From: Oscillospiraceae bacterium
Lineage (GTDB): Bacteria > Bacillota > Clostridia > Oscillospirales > Oscillospiraceae
NCBI GenBank assembly: GCA_017452505.1
Contig: JAFTMI010000029.1
Span: forward strand, 62,001-126,000
Direction: 5' to 3'
Length of the DNA: 64,000 nt
Part shown: in pieces, positions 28,461-37,789 of the stretch
Numbering within the stretch: the stretch's first letter is position 1
How the letters are laid out: each line of letters starts with the position of its first letter
Made by a program: the position numbers and the translations under genes
Notes under the pieces: generated by a model
The model's database searches: none
The model's input: only the letters and a program-made list of their open reading frames with translations
Told to the model about the DNA's origin: nothing

Positions 28461-29171
28461 TTAGTCCTCCTTAACAATTGTACCAATGGTTTCACCGCGG
28501 GCAACGCGGAGAATATTTTCAGGATCCTTCAATGCAAAGCAAATAAGTGTCATATGGTTGTCCATAGCCAAGGTCATAGCCGTGGTATCTGTAGCCTTCA
28601 GATGGCGGGCCAAAACCTCGTCATATGTAAGGGTATCAAATTTCACAGCAGTGGGATCAACATTGGGGTCTGCAGAGTAAATGCCGTCAACATTCTTAGC
28701 CATCAGAATAGCATCTGCCTCGATCTCCACGCCACGGAGCACAGCACCGGTATCTGTGGAGAAATAGGGGTTACCGGTACCGGCTGCAAAAATCACGACC
28801 TTACCCTCGTTCAGGTAACGATTTGCAGTATCCCGGGTAAAATACTCACAGAATTTATTCATTTCTACCGCGGACAATACACGGGCATCCACACCATGCT
28901 TTTCCAAAGCATCTGCAACAGCGATCGCATTCATCACTGTTGCCAGCATACCCATGGCATCGCCATGAGAGCGCTGCATCTTATCTGCGCCGTCCTTAAC
29001 GCCGCGCCAGAAGTTACCGCCGCCAATTACAAGGCCGAGCTGAACACCCTCGTCAACACACTGTCTGATAACCCTGCAAACAGAATTAACAACCTCAAAA
29101 TCCAGGCCTCTGCGCTGATCGCCGGCCAAAGCCTCACCGCTGATTTTCAGCAGAATTCTTTTATACTTCAT
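28461..29171 (-). CDS. pyrH: UMP kinase
   Basis: Phosphorylates UMP to UDP (236 aa, amino-acid-kinase fold). RILLKISGEALAG, GLVIGGGNFWRG and FAAGTGNPYFSTDT are the family motifs. First gene of the long unit to udp. rpsB and tsf, which precede pyrH in Bacillus, are absent; instead a promoter stands upstream. Confidence 0.97.
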   Translation of the reverse strand: MKYKRILLKISGEALAGDQRRGLDFEVVNSVCRVIRQCVDEGVQLGLVIGGGNFWRGVKDGADKMQRSHGDAMGMLATVMNAIAVADALEKHGVDARVLSAVEMNKFCEYFTRDTANRYLNEGKVVIFAAGTGNPYFSTDTGAVLRGVEIEADAILMAKNVDGIYSADPNVDPTAVKFDTLTYDEVLARHLKATDTTAMTLAMDNHMTLICFALKDPENILRVARGETIGTIVKED

Positions 29172-29204
29172 TTCGGGAAATCTCTCCTTCCTTTTACTCT
29201 CCCT

Positions 29205-29233
29205 ATTTTAATATAAAACCTTCAAATTGACAA
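29205..29233 (-). promoter_or_regulatory. pyrH operon promoter
   Basis: On minus: TTGTCA (29228-29233), 17-base spacer, TAAAAT (29205-29210). A second TTGACA occurs slightly upstream and may give a tandem promoter. Confidence 0.6.
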
Positions 29234-29313
29234 CTATAATTTCGATAAATTTTCATTTTTGTCAACTTGCCGAAAAAGTTTATTCAAAAATCGTTTCCAC
29301 GTGTTCTTTGTAG

Positions 29314-29342
29314 TTGCAAAAATGACGGACATGGGTTATAAT
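29314..29342 (+). promoter_or_regulatory. glnS promoter
   Basis: TTGCAA at 29314-29319, 17-base spacer, TATAAT at 29337-29342. Confidence 0.7.
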
Positions 29343-29377
29343 ATACCCAAATTTTTCAAAAAGAGAGGTCTACAACA

Positions 29378-31057
29378 ATGGCTGAAATGAACGAAAGCAA
29401 AAATTTCATCCATGCCTTTATCGACGAGGATATTGCCGAGGGTGGTCGCTACGCAGGACAGACCGTTCACACCCGTTTTCCGCCGGAGCCTAACGGCTAT
29501 CTGCACATCGGTCACTGCAAGGCACTGATTATCGATTTCGGTACCGCAGAAAAATATAACGGCATGTGTAACCTGCGTATGGACGACACAAACCCCACCA
29601 AAGAAGATGTTGAGTTTGTGGAAGCTATCAAAGAGGACATTCGCTGGCTGGGCTTTGACTGGGGCGATCGGTTCTACTACGGTTCTGACTATTTTGAGAA
29701 GGACTATGAGTATGCTGTGGAGCTGATCAAAAAAGGTCTTGCCTATGTATGTGAGCTGACTCCTGAGCAGGCAAAGGAGATGCGTGGTGATCTGAATACC
29801 CCGGCTACTTCCCCCTATCGCGACCGTCCCATTGAGGAGAGCCTGGATCTGTTTGCCCGGATGCGCGCCGGTGAATTTGAGGACAACCGCTACACCCTTC
29901 GCGCTAAGATTGACCTTGCTTCCGGCAACTTTAATATGCGCGATCCGGTAATTTACCGTATTCGTCATATGCACCATCACCGCCAGGGTGATAAGTGGTG
30001 CATCTATCCCATGTACGACTTTGCTCACCCCATCCAGGACGCTTTGGAGGGTATCACCCACTCTCTGTGTTCTCTGGAGTTTGAGAACCACCGTCCTCTG
30101 TACAACTGGGTCGTTGAAAATGTTTCCGTCCCCCACCACCCCCGGCAGATCGAATTTGCCCGTTTAGGCATTGATCATACCGTGCTGTCCAAGCGCAAGC
30201 TCCGTCAGTTGGTGGAAGAAGGCCGTGTTGCCGGCTGGGATGACCCCCGGATGCCCACTCTGTGCGGTCTACGCCGCAGAGGCTATACACCCACGGCAAT
30301 CCGCAATTTCTGCGACCGCGTTGGTGTTGCCAAATCCCCCAATACCATTGAGTACGCTTTCCTGGAGCACTGCCTGCGTGAGGACTTGAACGAGACAGCT
30401 CAGCGGGTTATGGCTGTTGTAAAGCCCGTGAAGCTGACCATTACCAACTATCCCGAGGGTCAAAGCGAGACCTTCCAGGTTGAGAACAATCCCAACAAGC
30501 CCGAGGACGGCACCCGTGAGGTTAGCTTCTCCCGCAATCTGTGGATCGAGGCTGACGACTTCCTGGCTGAGCCTGTTCCTAAGTATAAGCGACTTTACCC
30601 CGATGGCCCTGAGTGCCGCTTGAAGGGTGCTTATGTGATCAAATGCACCGGCTGCATTACCGATGAAAACGGCAATGTGACCGAGGTGCTGGCAACCTAC
30701 GATCCCGATTCCAAGGGCGGCGATCCTGCCGACGGCCGGAAGATCAAGGGCGCAACCATCCACTGGGTGGATGCTGCTACCTGTTGCGATGCGGAGGTCC
30801 GTCAGTACAGCAACCTCTTTGACGACCCCGATCCCGATGCATCCGGCAAGGATTTCCTGTCCTGCCTGAATCCCAATTCCCTGGAAGTTCTTACCGGCTG
30901 TAAGGTGGAAGCCAGCCTGGCTAACGCCAAAGCTCCTGCATCCTATCAGTTTATGCGTTTGGGCTACTTCTGCCCCGACTCCAAGGATTCCGCTCCCGGT
31001 CATTTGGTATTTAACCGCTCTGTGAGCCTGAAAGATAGCTTTAAGCCTACCAAATAA
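29378..31057 (+). CDS. glnS: Glutaminyl-tRNA synthetase
   Basis: Charges tRNA-Gln directly (559 aa). Class I HIGH motif is PPEPNGYLHIGHCKA and the KMSKS equivalent is TVLSKRKL. MRMDDTNP-type acceptor-binding residues (NLRMDDTNPTKED) mark GlnRS/GluRS, and the two anticodon-binding beta barrels fill the C-terminal third. Many Firmicutes lack GlnRS and use GatCAB instead; Clostridia of this group often have GlnRS. Own promoter and terminator. GAGAGGT precedes the ATG. Confidence 0.95.
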   Translation: MAEMNESKNFIHAFIDEDIAEGGRYAGQTVHTRFPPEPNGYLHIGHCKALIIDFGTAEKYNGMCNLRMDDTNPTKEDVEFVEAIKEDIRWLGFDWGDRFYYGSDYFEKDYEYAVELIKKGLAYVCELTPEQAKEMRGDLNTPATSPYRDRPIEESLDLFARMRAGEFEDNRYTLRAKIDLASGNFNMRDPVIYRIRHMHHHRQGDKWCIYPMYDFAHPIQDALEGITHSLCSLEFENHRPLYNWVVENVSVPHHPRQIEFARLGIDHTVLSKRKLRQLVEEGRVAGWDDPRMPTLCGLRRRGYTPTAIRNFCDRVGVAKSPNTIEYAFLEHCLREDLNETAQRVMAVVKPVKLTITNYPEGQSETFQVENNPNKPEDGTREVSFSRNLWIEADDFLAEPVPKYKRLYPDGPECRLKGAYVIKCTGCITDENGNVTEVLATYDPDSKGGDPADGRKIKGATIHWVDAATCCDAEVRQYSNLFDDPDPDASGKDFLSCLNPNSLEVLTGCKVEASLANAKAPASYQFMRLGYFCPDSKDSAPGHLVFNRSVSLKDSFKPTK

Positions 31058-31061
31058 GCAC

Positions 31062-31092
31062 AAAAGAGCCCGTCGGAAAGACGGGCTCTTTT
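31062..31092. terminator. Bidirectional terminator glnS/tex
   Basis: AAAAGAGCCCGTC pairs with GACGGGCTCTTTT around GGAAA; T-rich on both strands; lies between convergent stops. Confidence 0.92.
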
Positions 31093-31093
31093 C

Positions 31094-33247
31094 TTATTCC
31101 TTGGGAACATTCTTCATTGTGAGGCTGATACGTTTCCGCTTTTCGTCCACTTCCAAGACAGATACTTTTACAATATCACCAACCTGCAAAACCTCTGAGG
31201 GATGTCGCAGTTTACGGTTGCAGACTTGGGAAATGTGAACAAGGCCATCCTGGTGAACACCGATGTCCACGAATACGCCAAAATCAATCACATTACGAAC
31301 TGTTCCGGATAAAACCATTCCGGGTTTCAAATCCTTTATCTCCAGCACATCGGTTCGGAGGATCGGCGCGGGCAGATCATCACGGGGGTCGCGACCGGGC
31401 TTTTGCAGTTCCTTTACCACGTCCTCCAAGGTAGGCACACCTACACCGCAACGCTCCGCCGCATCTGCAATACCAAGGCTGTCCACACGGGACTGCAGTT
31501 CAGTAAGGTTGCCGCTAATAACATCCGCTTTCGTGTATCCGCAGAGTGTTAACAACGTTTCTGCAGCGTCATAGGCCTCGGGATGGACACCTGTGTTATC
31601 CAAAACTTCCTTACTCTCTGGTACTCTAAGGAAGCCTGCACACTGCTGGTAAGCCTTAGGGCCCAGCTTGGGAACTTTCTTCAGCTGACTTCTGGAGGTA
31701 AATGCACCATTCTCTTCCCGGTAAGCAACCACATTCTTGGCAGTGGTACTGTTAAGGCCCGACACCTGCTGCAGCAGGCTCATAGATGCCGTATTCACAT
31801 CCACGCCAACCGCATTCACGCAATCCTCCACAACACCGCCCAAAGCCTCATCCAGCCGTTTCTGAGGACAATCATGCTGGTACTGTCCAACGCCAATAGC
31901 CTTGGGATCGATCTTTACCAACTCTGCCAAAGGGTCTTGCAATCTTCTCGCAATGGATACAGCAGAGCGGAGATTTACATCATAGTCCGGGAATTCCTCG
32001 GCAGCCAGCTTGGATGCAGAATACACAGAAGCGCCGGCTTCGTTGACGATCATATAGCTGACACCGGGCAGATTCTTCAGCATTTCTACCGCCATTGCCT
32101 CTGTTTCCCGGGATGCAGTACCATTACCGATTGCCAAATGCCGAACGGAATACTTACGGATCATCGCGCTGAGATTCACGATGGCTTCATCCTTTTTCCG
32201 CTGTGAGAAAGTAGGATAGACCACGGTGGTATCCAACACACGACCGGTACCGTCCACAACGGCTACCTTACAGCCGTTCTTAAATCCGGGATCAAGTCCC
32301 ATTGTCACAAAACCCTTAACCGGTCGCTGCATCAGCAGTGGTTTTAAGTTCAGTGCAAAATTGGCAATGGCAGATTCTGCGGCTCGATCAGTCAAAGTAT
32401 TTCGCAATTCCCGTTCAACACTGGGTGCGATCAGTCGGTCGAAGGCATCCTCCGCCGCAGCCTTCACAAAGGCAGACACCCACATCGTAGGCTTTAGGGA
32501 CATACGGCACACCAGTGCCTGCCCTTCATTGCCGGGCAGTGCAGCAGATACCTTCAAAAAGCCTTCCCGCTCTCCCCTGTGGATAGCCAAAATCTGATGG
32601 TTCATCAGACGGGAAACAGGGGCAGTAAAATCATAGTAAAGCGTATAAACGCTTTCGGCTTCCGGATCAGTAGCCTGTACGGTCACCACTGCCCGGCTTT
32701 CCATCTTCAAGCGCAGAGCCTTACGGATATCCGGATTATCGGAAATCATTTCTGCAATGATATCAGATGCGCCAGCCAAGGCATCTTCCAAAGTTTCCAC
32801 ACCTTTTTCGGAGTCAATGTATTCCTTGGCAAGCTCGCTGGGATCTTCTCCTGTTTGGTCGAAAATCGCAAGCGCCAAAGGTTCCAGACCCTTTTCCATG
32901 GCAACTGTCGCGCGGGTACGGCGCTTTTGTTTATAGGGTCTGTAAAGGTCTTCCGCTTCTGCCAGGGTTTTTGCTGCCAAAATTGCGGATTCCAATTCAG
33001 GCGTCAGCTTTTCCTGGCCATCAATTGCGCGAATGATCTCCTCTTTGCGCTCCTGCAAATTCCGCAAATAATTGAGCCGAGTCTCCAGGTTTCGCAAGGT
33101 TGTATCATCCATACCACCATGGAGCTCCTTACGGTAACGGGCAATAAAAGGAATGGTGTTACCCTCGTCTAAAAGGGTCACGACATTCTCCACATACTGG
33201 GGCTTTTGGCCTAGCTCCTGGGCCAGAGTTGTAATAATGGTTTCCAT
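31094..33247 (-). CDS. tex: Tex-family RNA-binding protein
   Basis: A transcription-accessory nucleic-acid-binding protein (717 aa). N-terminal helical region with PFIARYRKELHGGMDD; YqgF/RNase H-like domain (MGLDPGFKNGCKVAVVDG); helix-hairpin-helix (ALLVS-like segment LNSTTAKNVVAYREENGAF); C-terminal S1 domain (MVLSGTVRNVIDFGVFVDI). METIITTLAQ at 33247 is chosen because AGGAGAA precedes it. Own promoter. Confidence 0.95.
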   Translation of the reverse strand: METIITTLAQELGQKPQYVENVVTLLDEGNTIPFIARYRKELHGGMDDTTLRNLETRLNYLRNLQERKEEIIRAIDGQEKLTPELESAILAAKTLAEAEDLYRPYKQKRRTRATVAMEKGLEPLALAIFDQTGEDPSELAKEYIDSEKGVETLEDALAGASDIIAEMISDNPDIRKALRLKMESRAVVTVQATDPEAESVYTLYYDFTAPVSRLMNHQILAIHRGEREGFLKVSAALPGNEGQALVCRMSLKPTMWVSAFVKAAAEDAFDRLIAPSVERELRNTLTDRAAESAIANFALNLKPLLMQRPVKGFVTMGLDPGFKNGCKVAVVDGTGRVLDTTVVYPTFSQRKKDEAIVNLSAMIRKYSVRHLAIGNGTASRETEAMAVEMLKNLPGVSYMIVNEAGASVYSASKLAAEEFPDYDVNLRSAVSIARRLQDPLAELVKIDPKAIGVGQYQHDCPQKRLDEALGGVVEDCVNAVGVDVNTASMSLLQQVSGLNSTTAKNVVAYREENGAFTSRSQLKKVPKLGPKAYQQCAGFLRVPESKEVLDNTGVHPEAYDAAETLLTLCGYTKADVISGNLTELQSRVDSLGIADAAERCGVGVPTLEDVVKELQKPGRDPRDDLPAPILRTDVLEIKDLKPGMVLSGTVRNVIDFGVFVDIGVHQDGLVHISQVCNRKLRHPSEVLQVGDIVKVSVLEVDEKRKRISLTMKNVPKE

Positions 33248-33274
33248 AGCATTCTCCTGTGTTAAGATGCAATA

Positions 33275-33303
33275 ATTGTACCATAATTCCCAATCCATTT
33301 CAA
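33275..33303 (-). promoter_or_regulatory. tex promoter
   Basis: On minus: TTGAAA (33298-33303), 17-base spacer ending TATGG, TACAAT (33275-33280). Confidence 0.65.
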
Positions 33304-33347
33304 CGCAAAATACCACTGTCTTGAATATAAATTTTCATCAATATATC

Positions 33348-33376
33348 TTGCTTATCCGAAACATCAATGTTATAAT
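33348..33376 (+). promoter_or_regulatory. Promoter of the beta-propeller protein gene
   Basis: TTGCTT at 33348-33353, 17-base spacer ending TGT, TATAAT at 33371-33376. The position makes the ATG at 33409 the first usable start. Confidence 0.7.
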
Positions 33377-33408
33377 AAATAATGATTACATATAGAGAAG
33401 GTGTTGTT

Positions 33409-35301
33409 ATGAATTTTTCTATTCTCACATCAGCGCTATCCGCAGCCGAAAGCTATAAGCAGATGAAAACCTCACTCATCTTGCTGGCAATCATCTGCGG
33501 TGCCTTACTCCTTGCCAGTGTTGTATTCACACTGGTTGCTGCACAATTCAAATGGAAGAGAAAAGAACGTAAAACTGAGTGGACCATCTTGAAAGCAATG
33601 TATCTTTCAACGCTGATCGTCTTGGTTTGTACGGTAGTTTGCCTTGTTCGCTACAATGTTGTTGGCAACAAACTGGATGCACAGATCTCAACAAAGCCTT
33701 CCACTACTACCGCAACACAAGCCAGCTCTCCTTCTGCGACCACCGCTCCCACAACTGCACCCACAACACCTCCCACCCAAGCGCCCGAACCTACCTTTAC
33801 CCCCGCTAAAAGCGATTCCAGCAACCCGGAAAATTGGGGTATTAAATGGGAAATCATCCGGGGCGGTGAAATGATTGACAGCATGCCTTCTACAGGAATT
33901 TCTCTCGGCAAGCCGGAAGATTATTTTGCGCTGCCCGGCATCGCTACCTTCCGTGGTAACAACTTCCGCAACAGCCCAACATACGGTACTGTAAATGTGA
34001 CCGAAAATACCTTTGAAAAGGCCTGGGGTCGTGATATCGGTTCTCTCAATGGATGGACCGGCTGCGGCTGGACCGGCCAGCCCTTAATTGTAGAATGGGA
34101 TCAGGAAACCAAAGACATTATGAATTTGTTCCCGGAGAAGAAGGAAAAAGAAGGCCTTGTTGAGGTCATCTATGCAACCTTGGACGGCAACATCTACTTC
34201 TACGACCTGGACGATGGAACATATACCAGAAATCCCATCAGAGTTGGCATGAACTTCAAGGGCGCCGGTGCATTGGATCCCAGAGGCTATCCCATTATGT
34301 ATGTAGGCTCCGGTGACTTCTTGAATAACAAATCCCCCAGAATGTATATGATCAGCCTTATTGACGGCAGCATCCTTTATGAAAAGAATGGTTACGATGG
34401 CTTCTCCTGGCGTGCAGGTTGGAGCGCCTTCGACTCCAGTCCCTTGGTCGATGCCGAAACGGATACATTGATTTGGCCCGGCGAAAACGGTGTGCTTTAC
34501 ACTATCAAACTGAATACCAAATACGACAAAGCCGCTGGCACTCTAAGCATCGAGCCTGCAGAGCTTGTCAAGACACGTTATGACACCAAGCGTTCTAATG
34601 GTGACACCTACTGGATCGGCTATGAGCCCAGCTGTGTGATCGTTGATCGATACCTGTACATCTCCGAAAACGGCGGTATGTTCTTCTGCATTGATTTGGA
34701 TACCATGCAGTTGGTTTGGTCTCAAGATACCCGTGACGACTCCAATTCCACACCTGCATTTGAATGGAGTGGCACAGACGGTGGCTATATCTATACCGCT
34801 CCCTCCCTCCACTGGACAGCAAGCGGCGGATACGGTTATATTTGTGTTTACAAGCTGGATGCCAAGACCGGTGAGATTGTCTGGGAGACAAAGTTTGAGT
34901 GCGGCACTGTAAAGGACGTATCCGGCGGTGTGCAGGCTTCTCCCATTCTCGGCAGACCCGGAACGGAACTGGAAGGTTTGGTTATTTATCCCATTGCCAG
35001 AACTCCCAGTATCTGGGAAGGCAAATTGGTAGCTATCGATACCAAGACCGGCGAAATTGCTTGGGAAACAGCCATGAACAATTATGCATGGAGCTCCCCT
35101 GTTGCCGTTTACGGTGATGACGGTTCAGCGCGCATTATTGCCTGTGATTCCGTAGGCAATATGATGATGTTGGACAGCAAAGGCACTGTTTTAACAACGA
35201 TTAGTCTTGGCAGTAATATTGAGGCCTCTCCTGCCGTATTCAAAGACACATTGGTGGTCGGCACGCGTGGTTGTCAAATTTACGCTCTGAAACTTAAATA
35301 A
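33409..35301 (+). CDS. Membrane-anchored PQQ-like beta-propeller protein
   Basis: A 630-residue protein with two N-terminal membrane helices (about 21-44 and 60-83), a Thr/Pro-rich linker (about 92-130), then a long extracytoplasmic region with PQQ/WD40-like blades. Visible repeats are KLDAKTGEIVWETKF, AIDTKTGEIAWETAM and DLDTMQLVWSQDT, each followed by a SSP/SPA strand. No quinoprotein catalytic residues or other enzyme motif is evident. Likely a surface scaffold or sensor, but function is unknown. AGAAGGTG precedes the ATG. It stands alone with promoter and terminator. Confidence 0.8.
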   Translation: MNFSILTSALSAAESYKQMKTSLILLAIICGALLLASVVFTLVAAQFKWKRKERKTEWTILKAMYLSTLIVLVCTVVCLVRYNVVGNKLDAQISTKPSTTTATQASSPSATTAPTTAPTTPPTQAPEPTFTPAKSDSSNPENWGIKWEIIRGGEMIDSMPSTGISLGKPEDYFALPGIATFRGNNFRNSPTYGTVNVTENTFEKAWGRDIGSLNGWTGCGWTGQPLIVEWDQETKDIMNLFPEKKEKEGLVEVIYATLDGNIYFYDLDDGTYTRNPIRVGMNFKGAGALDPRGYPIMYVGSGDFLNNKSPRMYMISLIDGSILYEKNGYDGFSWRAGWSAFDSSPLVDAETDTLIWPGENGVLYTIKLNTKYDKAAGTLSIEPAELVKTRYDTKRSNGDTYWIGYEPSCVIVDRYLYISENGGMFFCIDLDTMQLVWSQDTRDDSNSTPAFEWSGTDGGYIYTAPSLHWTASGGYGYICVYKLDAKTGEIVWETKFECGTVKDVSGGVQASPILGRPGTELEGLVIYPIARTPSIWEGKLVAIDTKTGEIAWETAMNNYAWSSPVAVYGDDGSARIIACDSVGNMMMLDSKGTVLTTISLGSNIEASPAVFKDTLVVGTRGCQIYALKLK

Positions 35302-35304
35302 ATT

Positions 35305-35332
35305 ACAGGGCGCAAGTTTTGCGCCCTGTTTT
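35305..35332 (+). terminator. Terminator of the beta-propeller gene
   Basis: ACAGGGCGCAA pairs with TTGCGCCCTGT, then T4. The next promoter starts 12 bases later. Confidence 0.9.
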
Positions 35333-35343
35333 CTCTCGCACTG

Positions 35344-35372
35344 TTGACATTTTTTTGTACTTCCACTATAAT
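35344..35372 (+). promoter_or_regulatory. Perfect-consensus promoter
   Basis: TTGACA at 35344-35349, 17-base spacer, TATAAT at 35367-35372: both hexamers match the housekeeping consensus exactly. It drives the cytidylate kinase-like gene. Confidence 0.85.
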
Positions 35373-35402
35373 AAAATTGACACCAAGAATGGAGGTACTA
35401 TT

Positions 35403-36011
35403 ATGGAAAAGAAGATTATTACCATCAGCCGTGAATTTGGCAGCGGCGGCCGCACCATCGGACATCAGGTGGCGGAAGCACTTGGTATTCCGTTCTATGA
35501 TAAGGAGCTGGTGGAGCATATTGCTTTGGAATCCGGCTTTGCACCCGAGTATGTGGAGGAACACAGTGAGCACTCCCCCGGAAAGAGCATTTTTTCTTAC
35601 GCCTTTGCTTCCCATGGACACCCCGGTGTGATGAACGGTCTTTCCACCGCGGATTTCCTTTGGAATGTGCAATGTAATGTTATTTTGCAGATTGCCGAGA
35701 AAGGCCCCTGCGTTATTGTAGGCAGAAACGCTGACTATGTGCTCAAGGATCGTCCCGATGTACTGCACGCCTTTATCTGCGCTGATAAGGAAGCACGGGC
35801 CGAACGCATCGTCCGGCTTTATGGTGAGTCTGAAAAAACGCCCAAAGCCCGCTTGAACGAAAAGGATAAGCGCCGCAAGGTCAACTGCCAGCACTATACC
35901 GGCAGAACCTGGGGTCAATCTCAGAACTACGATATTTGCTTGAATTCCAGCGTGTTGGGCATTGAGACCTGCACTGATATTTTGGTCAAGCTGATGAAAG
36001 GCGAAAAATAA
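35403..36011 (+). CDS. Cytidylate kinase-like family protein
   Basis: A 202-residue P-loop protein of the cytidylate kinase-like family: ITISREFGSGGRTIGHQVAE is a relaxed Walker A, followed by CVIVGRNADYVLKDRPDVLH. It differs from true Cmk in sequence, and its substrate is not established in the family. ATG 35403 follows GGAGG; a longer reading would start inside the terminator. Single-gene unit with an unusually strong promoter. Confidence 0.82.
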   Translation: MEKKIITISREFGSGGRTIGHQVAEALGIPFYDKELVEHIALESGFAPEYVEEHSEHSPGKSIFSYAFASHGHPGVMNGLSTADFLWNVQCNVILQIAEKGPCVIVGRNADYVLKDRPDVLHAFICADKEARAERIVRLYGESEKTPKARLNEKDKRRKVNCQHYTGRTWGQSQNYDICLNSSVLGIETCTDILVKLMKGEK

Positions 36012-36017
36012 ATACAT

Positions 36018-36047
36018 AAACAGCCCAGGAGGAATCCTGGGCTGTTT
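36018..36047. terminator. Bidirectional terminator
   Basis: AAACAGCCCAGGA pairs with TCCTGGGCTGTTT around GGAA; serves the kinase-like gene and the convergent DUF4317 gene. Confidence 0.92.
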
Positions 36048-36049
36048 TC

Positions 36050-37201
36050 TTATACATTCAGCTTCTCGCCTTCTGTGATATGAATAGGTACACCGTTAAC
36101 TTCCACGTTTTCATCGGCGCAGATCATAATATACTTCACGCCGCCAATCACACGGGTTTCGATCAAGTCGCTCCGCTCCGGAGAAACCTGTATGGACACA
36201 TCGGGTGTTGTGATCTCAATACGGTTACTGTTGATAATATTCTTAGGATGCAGCTGTGTCTCAAAACCAAAGGTTTCATCAAATGCCACGTTAAACTTTG
36301 AGATATGTTCCTGAGAAACACCGCAGGAGCTCAAGCTTGCACTCACATCCTCCTTAGAGATCAGCAACGGATCGGCAACTCTGCTCTGTTTATGCAACTC
36401 AATACTCTGACAAATCTGCTCATGGACCGTCTGCACCACATCCAGGCTGCATTCCTCCTGCAAGCTGGTGCCCAGCAGGGCTTCAAAGGACTTCTTCTGC
36501 TCTGCTGCAGGCTTAGGCGCCCTGGTATTGAACAATGCATCAATTAAATTCTCGTGGCCCTCCTTGGGGCTGTGCGTGTAGAAAAGGGCATTGTAGATAT
36601 TGGTGGCGCGGCTGTCAAAAGCCGGGAACAAGAAACCTACTTCCGGCGCAGCAGGCACATTGGCCACACCACCATCATGGAAAGCCTTATCCTCCGGGTC
36701 ATAGCGCAAATTAGGCTTGCTCAGCTTCACAGGGCAAACAGCGCACAGGATATACTTATAGACTTCACCGGATGCGTCGGCCTGGATTTCGTCATCCTTA
36801 CTCTTAAAAGGCACGTCATAGCTGTCGCAGCCGATCAGTATCAGCAGGCCGTCATCTACATTCACATTCTGAAGAATTTTCTGATACAATTCCAAGCGCA
36901 GGTTTTCATCCTTCAATTCTGAATTACGCAGTTCCATCAGCAGTTTATGCTCCGGGCTACCGGCTACCTGAGAGGTTTTAAAGGTAATGTCGATAAGATT
37001 CTTGCCCAAAGACCCGGACAACGCCCGTTTCATCAAGCCAAAATACCGCTCGGCTTCATTCTCAGGCATAATGCCGGTGCTTTGCTTAAATTCCGATATA
37101 ATCTCTCTTTGACTATTCACATAGCAGCCGTAAATAGCAGTCATATTGCTGCGATCCCGGCGCACACGGCGGCGAATCTCACCAATTTCCTTGATATTCA
37201 T
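36050..37201 (-). CDS. DUF4317 domain-containing protein
   Basis: A 383-residue cytosolic protein that I assign to DUF4317, a family of Clostridia with unknown role. Recognisable parts are the N-terminus IKEIGEIRRRVRRDRSNMT, GCYVNSQREIIS, and the central LLILIGCDSYDVPFK. No membrane or catalytic motif. ATG 37201 follows AAGGAGAC. Last gene of the long minus-strand run, separated from pgsA by 55 bases that hold a hairpin. Confidence 0.8.
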   Translation of the reverse strand: MNIKEIGEIRRRVRRDRSNMTAIYGCYVNSQREIISEFKQSTGIMPENEAERYFGLMKRALSGSLGKNLIDITFKTSQVAGSPEHKLLMELRNSELKDENLRLELYQKILQNVNVDDGLLILIGCDSYDVPFKSKDDEIQADASGEVYKYILCAVCPVKLSKPNLRYDPEDKAFHDGGVANVPAAPEVGFLFPAFDSRATNIYNALFYTHSPKEGHENLIDALFNTRAPKPAAEQKKSFEALLGTSLQEECSLDVVQTVHEQICQSIELHKQSRVADPLLISKEDVSASLSSCGVSQEHISKFNVAFDETFGFETQLHPKNIINSNRIEITTPDVSIQVSPERSDLIETRVIGGVKYIMICADENVEVNGVPIHITEGEKLNV

Positions 37202-37224
37202 ATTGTAGGTCTCCTTCACCGCTT

Positions 37225-37247
37225 GTGCCGGTGCATTGCACCGGCAC
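37225..37247. other. Intercistronic hairpin pgsA-DUF4317
   Basis: GTGCCGGTGCA pairs with TGCACCGGCAC, almost a perfect palindrome. No T run on either strand, so probably an mRNA-processing or stabilising structure, or a protein-binding site. Confidence 0.6.
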
Positions 37248-37256
37248 AGCATTTAT

Positions 37257-37787
37257 TTAATCCCAAAGGCAGTTCCAATTCTGCACAAAGTATTCGATAC
37301 CGGAATAAACAGTAGTCACGATGATAACGGCAACAACAGCAGTGGAAATCCAACCGACACCGGGGAATGCCATCATTACACACAGGCCGATCATTGTGCT
37401 GGCAGTTTTAATTTTGCCGCTCCAGCCGGCAGCAATCACCTTACCCTTGCCTACAGCAACCAAACGAAGGCCGGTAACAGCAAACTCACGGGTCAGCACC
37501 AGCATCAGTGCCCAAGCTGCCATCTGACCCCACTCGCAGAACATAGTCATTGCTGCGATAGTCAGCAGCTTGTCTGCCAAGGGATCTAAGAACTTACCAA
37601 AATCGCTGACCTGGTTACATTTCCGGGCGATCTGTCCGTCAACATAGTCCGTGAGGCTTGCAATAATAAACACAGCCAAGGCCAGCCACATCCACAAACC
37701 GGACATGCCGCCGCTTAAGTACATCATTACCATATAAAGCGGAATAAAAGCCACACGAACCAATGTAATCTTACTTGCTAAAGTCAT
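37257..37787 (-). CDS. pgsA: CDP-diacylglycerol-glycerol-3-phosphate phosphatidyltransferase
   Basis: Makes phosphatidylglycerol-phosphate from CDP-diacylglycerol (176 aa, about four to five membrane helices). The CDP-alcohol motif is complete: TDYVDGQIARKCNQVSDFG, then KFLDPLADK. The order recA-recX-rimO-pgsA is common in Clostridia, though reversed in places. Two bases after rimO. Confidence 0.95.
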   Translation of the reverse strand: MTLASKITLVRVAFIPLYMVMMYLSGGMSGLWMWLALAVFIIASLTDYVDGQIARKCNQVSDFGKFLDPLADKLLTIAAMTMFCEWGQMAAWALMLVLTREFAVTGLRLVAVGKGKVIAAGWSGKIKTASTMIGLCVMMAFPGVGWISTAVVAVIIVTTVYSGIEYFVQNWNCLWD

Positions 37788-37789
37788 AA

